A stretch of 64,000 bases of DNA, taken from positions 18,872,387 through 18,936,386 of the forward strand of contig OZ024830.1 of assembly GCA_964016985.1 (NCBI GenBank). Direction: 5' to 3'. Both the position numbers and the translations under genes were made by a program. The stretch's first letter is position 1, and each line of letters opens with the position of its first letter. This stretch comes from Anodontia alba (lineage: Eukaryota > Mollusca > Bivalvia > Lucinida > Lucinidae). The notes beneath the pieces were generated by a model. It was not told the origin of the DNA. It made no database searches and worked only from the letters and a program-made list of their open reading frames with translations. This document shows, piece by piece, positions 1 through 10,872 of the stretch.

Positions 1-103
1 CCAAATTTTCAGCCAATCAGATTACTTGATCTAGGTTGTTGATATAAATTCAAATTCTGAATGACAAACAGTGCAGATCCAGATCATTTGGCTTCTTCAG
101 AGG
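1..103 (+). repeat. Family B MITE, left half only
   Basis: Matches the left arm of the TTAA-flanked family B (compare 20743-20955): the AGCCAATCAGATTACTTGAT segment, then the arm of hairpin cassette 1. It stops at the hairpin centre, where retrotransposon sequence begins. Confidence 0.7.
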
Positions 104-1143
104 CTTGAGGGCTTGAGCCCACTGCATTTCTAGTGCACCCAGTGCTTGCAGCCATTGCAGAAGATGCTGTTGCTGCCCACTCCAGTGCGACAGACGGCGC
201 ATGGAAACTCGCCTGAACTCCGCAGGAGGTCCAGTCCCGTACCGCAGATCATGATCTTTGTCTTTCCTGCATTTACTCTCAGTCCCTTCTTCTCCATTGC
301 TTCTTTCCAAGTCAAGAGCCTCCTGACACATTACTCAAGCGATTCAACGATAATAACAAGGTCATCGGCATATAGGTCCTCCCAAGGACCCCAGAGCAGA
401 ACTCGCGTGATAAGGCTTCAAGCACAATGATGAGTACTGATCCTTGGTGAACACCAACCATCACTTCAAACTCTTCACTGTACCCCTCACCAACACGGAC
501 ACGGCTCCACGCAGTTGCATACATCCCCTGCACCAGTCCCATAATCCACTCCTCCACACCAAGTTTTCTCAGCGCCCACCAGATGACCTTCCGAGGTACT
601 CGATCAAACGCCTTCTTCAGGTCTATGAAAGCCATGTAGAGTTTCTTGTTGGCAACTAGATACTTCTCTTGCAGCTGCCTGACAACAAATTAAGATTGCG
701 TCTATAGTGCTTCTGCCTGGGACGAAGCCAAACTGGGATTCGTCGATTGACACCAACTGTCTGATGAGGCCGTCCACAGTCCTCTCCAGGATTTTCATAA
801 CCTGCTCTGTCAGCTTGAGACCACGGTAGTTGCCCCTTTCCAATGCATCCCCCTTTCCCTTGTAGAGGCAGACAATGAAACTCTGCTCTTAATCAGAGAG
901 TACCTTGCCATCACGAATGATTGCAGCTGCGAGGTCATGAATCATGGAGGCGCCTATGTCACCGGCTGCTCATATCATCTCCACCACTATGCCTGATGGG
1001 CCCAGTGCTTTGCCAGCCTTCATCTGTGAGATAGCCTTCTTAACCATATCAGTGGTGATTGGGATGGGCAGGCCTTCCACTGGTGGTTGATAAGACAGGT
1101 GGTCTGGGTCCCAGTCAAACTCAACGTTGAGAAGCCTTTGGTA
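104..1143 (-). pseudogene. Reverse transcriptase part of non-LTR copy 1, frameshifted
   Basis: Minus-strand frames give RT pieces in order. They are the pre-fingers segment with KAISQMKAGKA (970-1143), NYRGLKLTEQVMKILER and FGFVPGRSTIDAI (604-843), motif A FIDLKKAFDRVPR, motif B GVHQGSVL (312-635), and motif C YADDLVII, readable near 345-375 in another frame. The tail starts the Cys/His finger (FPCAVCRTG...CNGCKHWVH) and is then cut off. At least two frameshifts, a stop and a truncation make it dead. Confidence 0.85.
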
Positions 1144-2456
1144 CGAGGGTCCTGCAAAAAGTTTTGTCACTCAGGGTTCGGATTACTTCAGTGCTACGTT
1201 TTATCAAACATATTTTTATTACAAACCTTCAAAGTATTCCCCCTTTACTGAAACACATTTTTGTAACCTTTTTACCCAGTCGCGAAAAGCAGATAAATAG
1301 TCTTCTATTGGTATCTGTTGGAGACACTGATAAATAGCACTGCCAAGAGAACTTCTAGACGTATACTTATTTCCAGAAAGCATTATTAAGCCTTGGAAAT
1401 AAAAAGAAGTCACAGGGCCTTGGGTCAGGTGAATAAGGTGGATGGTTTAAAACTTCCACCTTTTCAGAAGCCAAAAAAGACTTAACAACCTCACACTTAT
1501 GAGAGGAGGCATTGTCATGTAAAAGGATGTACTCCTGACCATCTTTTGCTTGGTCGTTTCTTATTGTAAAACTCTTTCACTTTCTTCAGTACAAAATTCT
1601 TGTAGAATCGGCCAGTGACTATATGACCAGATGGACAAGGCACCTGAACGACTGGCCCACTTGAATTAAAGAAAATTGCATACAACATCTTTTTTGAACT
1701 TATGGTTCTCTTGGCAATACATGGGCGTTTTTGAGCTTTTCGCTTCCATTGCTTATTATCAGCCCTTCTTTGTGACTCAAACATGTGCACCCAGGTTTCA
1801 TCACCTGTTAGCAATTTAGAAATAACCCGACTATTACAGCCTTTCTATGTTTTTAAAAGTTCACAGGCACATTTAAGGCATTGTGTCTTTTGCTCCTCAG
1901 TGAGCAAATGAGGTACCCACCTAGCGCAAACCTTTCTCAGGTCTAAACACTTTTTCAGAATTGCACACTGCCTTCTGATATGCCAGTACAACTAGCTATA
2001 TCTTTGACAGACAATCGCGCATCCTGTTTGACCACAATCTTTACCGCAGCGATGTTAGCCTTGGTAACAGAGGTTTTAGGCCTTCCAGGACAGGTATCAT
2101 CTTCAAACTTTAAAAGCTTTAACCCACCTAAAAACTGTGCGCATTGAAATGATCTGAGGTGCATATATACCACACAATTCATTAAATATCTGCTTTGAAT
2201 CAATATTAAGCTTAATGCGGCATTTAATATAGCTACGAATTTCAGTCTTCTGGTCCATGTTCCAGTGTAACAAGTAAATAGGTCAGTGTATATGACTGCA
2301 TCTATTTCAATTTGAAATAACTCGTGCAATTTGCACGAAATAAAAGGGTATCGTTAGCTTTTCAACACACCATTCAAGTGCAGTGAAGCATTTTAAAATA
2401 TACCTGGGATAAAATGAAGGAAGCCTATTAGTGACAGAACTTTTGCATGACCCTCA
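1144..2456 (-). mobile_element. mariner transposon inside the non-LTR element
   Basis: A 1313-bp element flanked by TA (1142-1143 and 2457-2458). Terminal inverted repeats read CGAGGGTCCTGCAAAAAGTT on the left and TGAGGGTCATGCAAAAGTTC on the right (minus strand). Size, TA target and encoded transposase fit Tc1/mariner. It interrupts the RT gene, so it is younger than that insertion. Confidence 0.92.
1219..2258 (-). pseudogene. mariner transposase (DD34D type), frameshifted
   Basis: Reads on the minus strand from MDQKTEIRSYIK at 2258. N-terminal helix-turn-helix sequence includes PGRPKTSVTKANI and DIASCTGISEGSVQ. The catalytic part follows: GDETWVH (first Asp, 1515-1814), LLHDNASSH (second Asp) and SPDPRPCDFFLFP (third Asp). 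I count 34 residues between the second and third Asp, so DD34D. The tail DWVKRLQKCVSVKGEYFEGL ends in a stop at 1219. At least two frameshifts split it, so it should be inactive. Confidence 0.88.
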
Positions 2457-2816
2457 TAGTGCTCTAGCCAGGCTTTCTGCTTTGAGTCTTCGCTCATTGA
2501 CATCTCTCCTGCATCAATCTTCACAGGTTTGTCACCAACAACATCAGTGTTCTCTCTTCTAAACTGGTTAGCAAGGCGGTAGACTTCTGAAGACTTGGGG
2601 TCAATAATCTCATAGACCTTCTTGGCTTCTTGGCGAACATGGTGCACTGCATGTCTGGCATTTCGTTTGGCTGCATCGTATGATGCCCTAGTGCCTTTAC
2701 CAGCCTTCCAGGCCTTGAAAGCTTTCCGCTTGGCAGCAATGACCTTTTCCACATGTTCATTTCACCACCAGGTTTCACGACCCCAACGGTGTGGCCGAGT
2801 TGTGCCACACACCTCC

Positions 2817-3938
2817 TCAGTTGTCTTGAGCAGTCCACTTGATGTTGTTCCAGATATCCTCAGTGACCCCATCAGCTACACCTGCAGATGTGCTCACATG
2901 CAAGTTGAAGACCTCCTGGAAATGATTGCTTGTCTGAGGGTCTTTAAGCTTCCAAACTTTGAGGCGAGGGGTGAACTTGTGCTTGGATTTTGGTGGCACA
3001 TCAATCCTCATGTTGCATACAAGAAGCTGATGTTGCAGAGCTACTTCCTCGCCAGGGATCACTTTTATATCTGTGATAAGTTTGCGCATGGTCCTACGGA
3101 AAAGGATGAAGTCTATCTGCGTGGCTATGTTTCCCGACTTGTACCTGATGAGGCGGCTGTCACATTTCTTGAAACATGTGTTCCCAAGAAGCCAGTCAAA
3201 TGTTGGGACATACTCTAGGATTCTCTCACCCTCAACAGTTGGTTCCGGCCTGCCATACCCCATCCCACCATGCACTTCCCTGTATCCAGTGCCTGCACGA
3301 CCTACTTGGCCGTTCCAATCTCCACATGGGATCAGAAATTCTGATGCTGGGATCCTGGCAGTCACAGTACGCAGCTGATCAAAGAACAGGTCCTTAACCT
3401 CATCACTTAGACCACTCTGTGGGGCATACACAGACAGGAAGGTAACCACATGCTGGCTGACTATGAGTTTCACTAAAATAATTCTGTTGGAGACTCTCTG
3501 AACCTCAAAAACTTTCTCTATCCACTCTTCTGCCACAAACACTCCTACACCAGCAGTGCCTTTATCGTTTCCTGACCAGTAGAGCTTGTACCTGGTGTCC
3601 TTGCTCTTGATTGTGCGGCAGTTGCCACCACAGTATCTGGTCTCCTGAATGCAGCAGACATCCACTTTCCTGTGGGATAGTGTTTCCATTACCTCGCAAA
3701 CTCTTCCTCTCAGGGTGTTCACATTGAGTGTTCCCACCCTGAATTTCCTCAGATGCTTGCTTGATTCGCCACAGTGGCCCGACCCTGCCTCCAACACCTG
3801 ACAGGAGGCCAGGCCGGAGACGTTACCAACAGAACTTTGATGTCTGTTGGCACCGCCTAACTCTGAATCTATTCTTATGCTTGCCATGAAAGATTTTGGA
3901 ACAACTTTTTTTACGGGATCGCCTGTCCTAGCTGACAT
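2817..3938 (-). pseudogene. APE-type endonuclease domain of the non-LTR element
   Basis: Open frame of 373 codons on the minus strand. Endonuclease/exonuclease/phosphatase landmarks appear in order: GTLNVNTLRG near residue 90, CCIQETR (catalytic Glu) near 115, SVYAPQSG near 190, CGDWNGQVGR (the GDFN motif) near 225, TQIDFILF near 300, and QHQLLVCN where the SDH motif is expected. Such domains nick the target DNA to prime reverse transcription. The frame ends just after DIWNNIK in a frameshift, and the linker to RT continues in another frame (about 2457-2752, AKRKAFKAWKAG). Long but probably not functional. Confidence 0.85.
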
Positions 3939-4067
3939 CCCAACTCAATTCTTTTACGGCATCTGAGCACTCGGGCAGTGTGCTTTGCCATTGTCCTTAT
4001 AAAGAAAGGATTGTCCACCAAACCACAATAGCTAGAACACCAAGCCATCGGTCTGTAGATGATTGCT

Positions 4068-4440
4068 GCTTATTAGGGCGAATATAGTATGGGTAATTTT
4101 TATTTCTGCATAATAATGTGATATCATCAAAAGCACTTTAGTGATACACATTAAAGCACCTTAGTGAGATGATTCTAATGTGTATCGTAGCATGTTTTTA
4201 CAGAGAACTGGAGAAAATATCCAAGAATTATCATCAAATACGATACTCCTATAACAAGTCTTCTGAAAGTACAGATAAATAACTGTTTTTGTCGCACCTG
4301 CTTGTAGCAGGGTGCAATATACGTGTCCGCTTTTCTGTCCATCCGTCTGCCAACATTTATGTCGACGTTCGACATTTATGTCAAAGTTAGTATTCTAATC
4401 AACTACAAGACTAAACAACCATTATTTTTCTCTAAAACCA
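4068..4440. repeat. Degraded family E relic and GTCC-rich repeat fragment
   Basis: 4068-4250 resembles the E variant with the GGATAATTTTT and CCAAATACTCCT arms. From about 4290 the segment GCACCTGCTTGTAGCAGGGT with CTGTCCATCCGTC resembles the GTCC-rich repeats at 53085 and 62080. Both are old and poorly bounded. Confidence 0.4.
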
Positions 4441-4446
4441 AAGTTT

Positions 4447-5372
4447 GTGTTCAGTCAAACAGCAATTTTGTGTCCCAAATCTTGGGCTGATGAGGATGTG
4501 ATGTTGTTTTGGCTTGGGAATGTCTGGCGGCAAAGCTCCGCACGGAGATTGCTAATCTGGGATTCGTTTTCTGCGCACAAAACTAAGAGGGTTAAGAAGA
4601 TGCTTTCTACTACATACAATTCTGGGCCCAGTTGTTCAAAGCTAACGACGTCGTTAGTTAACGATTCGTTAAAATTTACATCGAGTGATACGCAAATATG
4701 CTGAAATTTTTTGCTGAAAAAATGTGAGTAGCTTTTGCAGTGCAAAAGCTACTCACATTTTTTCAGCAAAAAATATCAGAATATTGTATATTAAATCCAC
4801 TAAAACAGTTAACGAAATGACCCTTAACGAGCTCGTTAAGCTAACGACGCTTTGAACAACTGGGCCCTGATGTAGCCATTATACCAGATGGATGTACATC
4901 AAAGTTAAAACCATGTGATGTAAGCTGGAACAAATCCTTCAAGAATCATTATAGAGAGTTATATGATGACTGGTTATTTAATGGTCCTACTTCAATAACA
5001 AAAGCTGGAAACTGTCGACTACCTGAGAAAACTCTTGTTCTGAGATGGATCAAAGAATCATGGGCCATGGTTTATTCCGATATAATCAGGAAGTCATTCT
5101 TAAAAATGGGCATAGCTAACTGTCTTGACGGCACGGAGGATGACATATTGTTCAACTCGTATGACAGCGACAATGATCACTTCGAGGGATACAGCATTTC
5201 AGCTGGTGAATTGGAGGGGAGGCAGCAACTAGCAGAAAATGTTGAACTCGAAGTCGATGCCATTAATGAATGGAGTGAGCCTGAATCAGAGCCTGAAACA
5301 TCTGATGATGAACATAGTATAGTGATCGAGGTTCGCCTGGAAAATAACTTTCTTACATGTACCAATACCTAG
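4447..5372 (+). pseudogene. pogo-like DDE transposase, C-terminal half, split by a MITE
   Basis: The left piece reads PKSWADEDVMLFWL and LLIWDSFSAHKTKRVKKML (Asp in WDSF). The right piece continues after the MITE with VAIIPDGCTSKLKPCDVSWN, where the next Asp is in PCDV, about 36 residues from the first. GIANCLDGTEDDI and an acidic tail with SEPESEPETSDDEHS follow, ending in TAG at 5370. PGG-T--LQP-DV and DGTEDD are typical of pogo/Tigger/jerky transposases. The N-terminal DNA-binding part and first catalytic Asp are missing. It could be a transposon relic or part of a domesticated gene; the truncation favours a relic. Confidence 0.82.
4625..4866. mobile_element. Family A MITE, copy 1 (Harbinger-like)
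   Basis: 242 bp with perfect outer ends GGCCCAGTTGTTCAAAGC and its complement, flanked on both sides by CTG (4622-4624, 4867-4869). The centre is a hairpin with GTGAGTAGCTTTTGCA arms. It lies inside the pogo transposase frame. Confidence 0.9.
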
Positions 5373-5754
5373 CTAGATTCACGGAGGAGGAAGGATTAAA
5401 ATATGTGCTTTCAAAATGGAAAATTGTCATTGTCTTGAAAGATTTTCTCTGTAAAAGGGTTCAACCCTATGAAAGATTGATTTTTTATTATGTTTGTTTA
5501 CATGTTGACAGCATACGATATACATGTGTGCGGCTTTTTTATTCTTGTTCACAAATTTTGTGTAGGTAAAATAAATCAATATTGAACAACTAGTCTTGTA
5601 AATTTACCCCCTGCTTTGCCTCTTCCACAGACTGACTATTACTCGAAAGTGTTTTATGTAAAAAATATTCGTTGGGTCGTCAACCTAATAAGCGCCCATT
5701 TTTGACCTTTTTCTTAGTTCCCTGGGTGCTAAATGGGGCGATTACGGTATTCTT
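5373..5754 (+). mobile_element. 3' end of the pogo-like element
   Basis: Non-coding tail after the transposase stop with an AATAAA at 5569. It ends in GGGGCGATTACGGTA, which resembles a pogo-type terminal repeat (inverse TACCGTAATCGCCCC). The left terminus was not found. Confidence 0.45.
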
Positions 5755-5789
5755 TTCACTCAGTGCATGCTTAAGTTAAGTAAATATCC

Positions 5790-6180
5790 AAAACTTTCAT
5801 ATTCCATTTCTTTTTTGACAGAAAGGCACATGCAGACAGTGCAAACCCAAATCAGACTGTTCCTTAGGAGTAATCTGATCATTGTCTGCGCTGTTTGCCA
5901 TTATATCAGTTCTTTTGTGAAACAAATGCTTAAAAATTCGGGCAAAAAAATAAAGAAGTGTAGTGTAAACTGTTTCCAATTTTAGGACATTTACTGTGGT
6001 CATGATATATCCATGAAGGAGCAGTCCATTGAGGAGGAATCTGATCAGGTCTACAATGTTTGCCATTATACCAATTTGTTTTGTGGAACAAATGCGCTCA
6101 CAAGTTTCAGCCAAGATTAATTGTGTATTGTGTTCAAATTTTAGGACATTTACTGTAGTCATGAATATATCCATGATATG
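5790..6180. repeat. Two degraded family D MITEs in tandem
   Basis: Both carry the AATTTTAGGACATTTACTG end (5981-5997 and 6140-6157) and cassette 1 remnants (GTGCAAACCCAAATCAGACTG; ATCTGATCAGGTCTACAATG). Confidence 0.6.
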
Positions 6181-6296
6181 TGTGGAAAATATTTGGCTGT
6201 AGTATGGAATGCTGTAAAATTGGATTTTTTACATAAGAAGGAAAACACACCATTCATTGGTTTTTGTAGATTATCGGTTTTACTTAGCTTGGTTGA

Positions 6297-6513
6297 TTAA
6301 CACCTAGCATTCTGGGTAAAATCTTCAGCAGACAACATTTTGAAATCTTTGTCCTAATATTCCCAGAAAATTATTTGACATTTCGTGCAAATTGTCTCCA
6401 ATGGAGACAGTTTGTATGAAATGTCAAATCCTGTTTTCTGGGAGTTACTAAATAAGAAAAAATATTTCAAAATGTTGTGGGCTGAAATTATTACCCTGCA
6501 TGCTAAGCCTTAA
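6297..6513. mobile_element. Family F MITE, copy 1
   Basis: TTAA at both ends, ends CACCTAGCATTCTGGGTAAA and AGGCTTAGCATGCAGGGTAA (inverse), and a hairpin with GACATTTC and GGAGACA arms flanked by cassette 2 arms. Confidence 0.82.
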
Positions 6514-7443
6514 TGTTGCCATTTTATCTGACAAGCATTTTACAATGTGGTTTATGCTGTATTTACCATATTTGACCTAATTTTTGGTTGAACAGCATTT
6601 CTATTATGTTGGCGCTCTCACTGTTATTATATTCAAAATGAATGACTACGCCTGGTATACATACATGTAATGTAGTCACTTGTACTAGTACATGCAGTTG
6701 TCACAGATGTGTCCAGCATTCTTCATCATTGTCCGTGTCCATATAGCTTAACCCATTTATACAAATAAAATCTTCATCCTTATAGATTGAACAGGTTCAT
6801 TTCAGATTTTAGGGATGTCTGTACTAGTTTATTTATGTATACTGTTTTTGTCAGGAATACCTTATTTCACGTACATAGTGCAGGTCCATTTCAAGTGTTT
6901 AAAGGTCCTTTTTTCAGCACCTGTCTTAGAACTCAATCTCAGGACCGCTCAGTTCTGAATCAGACATAACAACTATCACTTGCATGACCAACCGTCATAA
7001 TAAAGAAAGAAGAAATGAAAGAAAGAAAGAACAGCAAGCTGGAGGGGCATATTGCTTTTGGGTGGTTCCTCCGTTCGTTCGTTTGACACACTATGCAAAG
7101 AGATAGGATCTTGAAATTTAGAGGACTAAGCCTACTGAAGAAATGTGTAAGTTGACTGATTGTCCGACATGGCCTAAGAGTGTTGACTTGACTTTAAAAC
7201 CCCAAATAAAACAAGCAAAGATTAAGAAGGAATGGCAAAATGAAACTTCACAGGAACGGTAAATGAGTACAGTTCCAAGAGGGATGACTTGCAGTATACA
7301 GTTATCCTCTCTATGTCAGACATATTTGCTAATATATACTAATATTTGCACAACCAAACATACAATAATAAAGACAGAAGGAAAAAAGAAGGATAGCAAG
7401 AAATCTCAAGACTCTTATTTGTTGTACGTTCATCAAGCAAGGC
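6514..7443. other. Mostly unassigned, AT-rich
   Basis: No exon or clear element recognised. A fragment near 7040-7090 (GGAGGGGCATATTGCTT with GTTCGTTC) resembles the start of the repeat at 42999. Confidence 0.4.
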
Positions 7444-7453
7444 ACATAAGATA

Positions 7454-7690
7454 GGTGGTGGGAGGATAGGAGGTTGACTCTTAATCCAGTAGGTTTCTCA
7501 CCGCTGAGGTTGGAGCCTCGCTTTGGGTCACGTGGGAAAGGCAAGTTCTGCTTATGAATGGTCAGGTGGTTTTTTCCCCCGAGTTCTCCGTTTTTTGCCC
7601 ACCTTTAATGAACGATCAGCTCGATATAAGGGAAAAATTCTTGAAAGGACGGTAAAACCCAAATAAAAAAAAAAACAAAACAAAAAAAAA
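7454..7690 (+). mobile_element. SINE-like retroposon with A-rich tail
   Basis: A 237-bp unit bracketed by the direct repeat ACATAAGATA (7444-7453 and 7691-7700) and ending in an A-rich tail. No tRNA-like head is evident, so it is 5'-truncated or of another type. Confidence 0.72.
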
Positions 7691-8183
7691 ACATAAGATA
7701 TGTGTCAGTCAGACAGGTTTTATTCAATTTCAAGGAGTGTGTGTTAAGAGGTGAAAAGGCAGTTATAATCTAAATTCTGATTTAAGAAATGAATGCATCC
7801 AGGGGAGGTGCAAAATGACACTCCTCTGTCAAGTGTTTGTAATTAGACTAAATGAAAGTACAGGTAGAGTTATAGCAGCAACACTGCATTGGCAATGGTT
7901 AAAGATTTTTGGTTGTAGTTTTTATAAGGCTATATCTCCTTAACTTCTGGATGGAAGAAGTTGGTACTTCCCTGATGTTAGATATTGGTCTGAAGTTCTG
8001 TGCTGTACCATCCCGGCCCACATGAGTCACCTTGAGGTCAAGGTCACAGACTTTATGTAGAATTTTTTTGGTTAAAGTTTTTAGAGGCAAAGTGTGATTC
8101 AGACAAGTTATGCTGTCCTGCAACAGCTCTTGTTTAAAATTACTAAAAAAACTTATAGTAAAATAGCCACCTATAAATAAGAA

Positions 8184-8905
8184 AGATCAGCAGAGGACAT
8201 CACTTATTTAATGATGCTTATGCAATTTTTTTTTTTTTTTTTTTTTGTAATTATCTTTATGAAAGTGGATGTTGTTGGTGCTCATTTCAATTGCCTTAAT
8301 TTGTCAGTGCAATTCAAATGAGTACCAATTACAATATATGCTTTTAAAAAGTAGATAAAAAGTACATAGGCTGTAATTTAAAGAGTAAGAAATTGCTTGA
8401 CTGGCGCTTATAAGGCCTCGGGTATGCAGAAGAATTTTTAAGGAGGAGTATTAGATGATAATTCTGGGATAATTTTTTCTTATTTCTCCATAAAAACATG
8501 ATGAGGCGCTTCTAATGAGCACCCACAACATATGTTTTTATGGAGAACTGGAGAAAATCACCAAATACTCCTCCTTAACAATTCCTCTGGGTATGCGTTT
8601 AAAATTAGGTCAAATATGGTACCCAAGATATTGGGAGTACCTCATTCCTTACTTACCGTATTCAACCTAATTACCGCATATACTCCTATAAGGGCATAGT
8701 CAAGCAATTTAGTATTCTTTACATTTCAGCCAGTGTACTTTTATCTACTTCTTTATAAAAACATCCGTTGTGGATACTCATTTGAATTGCCTCAACTTGT
8801 GCTCTTCAAACGAATACCCAAAACATATGCTTTTATAAAGAAAATCAGAAAATAATATTGCATAAGCATCATGAAATGCACTCCTCATGAAGTCCTCTGC
8901 TGATG
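8184..8905. mobile_element. Long inverted-repeat (foldback) element with nested E unit
   Basis: Two arms of roughly 230 bp are inverted copies of each other, e.g. ATCAGCAGAGGACATCA at 8185 against its complement near 8890-8905, and AAATTGCTTGACT at 8391 against its complement near 8698-8710. An E-type hairpin sits between them (about 8440-8580). The left arm carries a long T run (8227-8246). Confidence 0.7.
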
Positions 8906-8969
8906 TTTCTTTAAAGTGTGCCGTTTTTCCAGTAATTTTGAAAAAGCTAAACGCACAGTGCGGTAATTA

Positions 8970-9160
8970 AGCCAGATATGGTATTTGTCCCAATATTTGA
9001 ACAAAAGCTGTTTGACCACTTTTTGATCCGTCTAAAAACTGAATGGATGGCAAATCATATAGACCCTTATCAAATGCTCTGATTTATGGCATCTGATCTT
9101 GGTCTACAATGTTTGCTCATACACTTGAACTGTCCACTACTTCTGCTAATACAGTATCAA
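8970..9160. repeat. Degraded family C MITE
   Basis: GATATGGTATTTGTCCCAAT start, GTCTAAAAACTG segment and ATCTGATCTTGGTCTACAAT hairpin arm match family C. Confidence 0.55.
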
Positions 9161-9345
9161 GGTTAGAGTTGTATCTGCATGTTTATCCCCATGCAGATAT
9201 TGTGATCGCCTCCGTCCATCAAACTATTTCCTCCTAAACCACTTGGCAGAATTTAACCAAACTTGCATGGTACGAGAGCAAGATTATTTTTCTGTCCGTC
9301 GGGCCATCAGATGGGTCCGTCCCCAGCTAGCATTCTACGTAAATT

Positions 9346-9500
9346 TGGATAGTTTTCTTTTTCTCCTTGAAAACATATGTTGTGGGTACTCATTAGAAGT
9401 GCCTCGGGGAGGCGCTTCTATTGAGTACCCACAACATATGCTTTCATGAAGTCTTCTTCTTATTTCTCTGCAAAAATATATATGCTGTGGGTGCTCAATT
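9346..9500. repeat. Family E MITE, partly duplicated
   Basis: Hairpin GGGTACTCATTAGAAGTGCC paired with its complement, then a second E-type half (GGGTGCTCAATTAGAAGTGC). Confidence 0.7.
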
Positions 9501-9759
9501 AGAAGTGCCTTGATATTAACTAGATACCCCCTCTTTTCTGGACTTATGGGGATATTGTATCCAGATTATTCTAGAAGATGACTTGAATACGATATGAACA
9601 CTTATTTGCTGGGAAACCGTCAGCAAAATATAACACAGGTAATATGTTCTCCCATTTCTCACAGATAATAGAGCCTCATATTTCATCAAAGATCATTAAT
9701 TTGTCATGTGCTGAAATTTCAGTTCATCAATGAAATTGCAAAACATGCCTTGCTGAATT

Positions 9760-9905
9760 TAAATAGCTGCAAAAAAACTTTTTTTTCTCTTTTTTCCTTC
9801 AAAAATAATGACATTTCATGTGAATTGTTTCCTTTGGAGACAATTTGCCTGACAATATAACCCTGTGTTTCTCATCTGCTGAATACCAGTAGTGCTGTGT
9901 ATAGT
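9760..9905. repeat. Degraded family F-like hairpin
   Basis: GACATTTCATGTGAATTGTT followed by the GGAGACAATTTGCCTGACA arm. Ends not clear. Confidence 0.45.
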
Positions 9906-9920
9906 GAATAGATTATTATA

Positions 9921-10121
9921 CATAGCTACAGATAAGAGGGGGTATCCACATAATATATTTTTCTTATTTCTCAACGAAAAATATATGTTGTGGTACCGGT
10001 ACTCATTAGAAGCGCCTCACTGAGGCGCTTCTAATGAGTACCCACAACGTATGTTTTCATTGTGAAATAAGAAAGATATCAGCAGTTTTCGGATGAAAAA
10101 AGTGCCTTATCTGTTTCTATG
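9921..10121. mobile_element. Family E MITE, near complete
   Basis: Begins CATAGCTACAGATAAG, ends CTTATCTGTTTCTATG. Long hairpin arms around GAAGCGCCTCACTGAGGCGC. Confidence 0.8.
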
Positions 10122-10129
10122 AGATAGTG

Positions 10130-10400
10130 CTTAAGATTAACCTTGATCTCTTAAAGTGCCAATCATGACCAGCAGACAATGTTTTCAAATATTTTTATTA
10201 TGTTTCAAATATAATAAGTATGACAATTCATGTGAATTGTCTACTGACACAGTCTAATATGGGCCTTTGCAGTACATCAGGATATATTTATAGAAATTCC
10301 TGTATTTAATGCAAACAGTTTGGACCCTGATCAGATGCTGTGTTCTGCAGTGGCTGATCTGGTCGTACACTGTTTGCCAATTATCCATTTAGGGGTCTCC
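10130..10400. repeat. Degraded F-like and cassette 1 repeat
   Basis: 10140-10250 has an imperfect GACAATTCATGTGAATTGTC hairpin. 10305-10380 is a cassette 1 hairpin (ATGCAAACAGTTTGGACCCT ... TACACTGTTTGCC). Confidence 0.5.
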
Positions 10401-10411
10401 AGACTGGAATA

Positions 10412-10560
10412 AGTTATTGAAGAGTATTTGATGATCATAAATCCTGGGATTATTTTATCCAGTTCATCATAAAAACCTGTTGTGGGTACTTATAAGAAGT
10501 ATCCCATAGAGAATTACCCAGAATTATCACCAAATACTCCTCAAAAAAGTTCTCTGGCCA
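10412..10560. repeat. Family E variant MITE just upstream of an exon
   Basis: AGTATTTGATGATCATAAAT and AATTATCACCAAATACTCCT are inverted arms around a worn GTTGTGGGTACTTATAAGAA core. Confidence 0.65.
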
Positions 10561-10599
10561 TGTGAGATCATGGTTTTAGCTCTGACACATCTCTTTCAG

Positions 10600-10757
10600 C
10601 CCATGAAGATGAGATTAAAGATGATGATTTTAGAGCCCCACTGTACAAAAATGTTGAGATCAAAGGAATAACAGTTCGGATGAAATGGTGTACAACTTGT
10701 CAGTTTTATCGACCACCAAGATGTTCTCATTGTAGTATCTGCAACACATGTATAGAG
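10600..10757 (+). CDS. ZDHHC5/8-like: ZDHHC5/8-type palmitoyltransferase exon: first half of the DHHC Cys-rich domain
   Basis: Acceptor CTCTTTCAG ends at 10599; donor GTAAAA starts at 10758. The exon starts with two bases completing a codon and ends on a codon boundary. It encodes [20 protein letters not shown] then [20 protein letters not shown] and [11 protein letters not shown]. That is the zinc-binding Cys-rich domain just before the DHHC tetrad, very close to vertebrate ZDHHC5/8 ([21 protein letters not shown]). These enzymes sit in the membrane, self-acylate on the DHHC cysteine and transfer palmitate to protein cysteines. The exon carrying TM1, TM2 and the DPG motif must precede it; I find none in 1-10599. 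The intron after it is 6.4 kb. Confidence 0.95.
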
Positions 10758-10872
10758 GTAAAAATTTCATTTTTATACTTCCTTTTGGACACCTCTTTAC
10801 GAAAATTTCAGCAAGAGCTGTTCTGCTCTCCATAGCTACAGATAAAGGCATTTTTTTCTTATTTCTCTGCAA

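Larger units (their letters stand above)
104..4055 (-). mobile_element. Non-LTR retrotransposon copy 1 (EN-RT), decayed, split by a mariner
   Basis: Minus-strand element with an apurinic-type endonuclease upstream of a reverse transcriptase. Its 3' part stops abruptly inside the zinc-finger-coding segment, so the true 3' end is missing. The mariner at 1144-2456 interrupts it; without that insert the reading across the junction is the natural EHYQRLLN. Frameshifts and stops separate the remaining pieces. The endonuclease-RT order with no visible gag-like ORF suggests an RTE-like or L2-like clade; I cannot decide which. The 5' boundary near 4055 is approximate. Confidence 0.85.

Noticed and set aside
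5067..5372. A free-standing 101-codon gene with an acidic C-terminus
   Set aside because: It continues the pogo-like transposase frame on the far side of the MITE; IIRKSF and DGTEDDI are transposase motifs.
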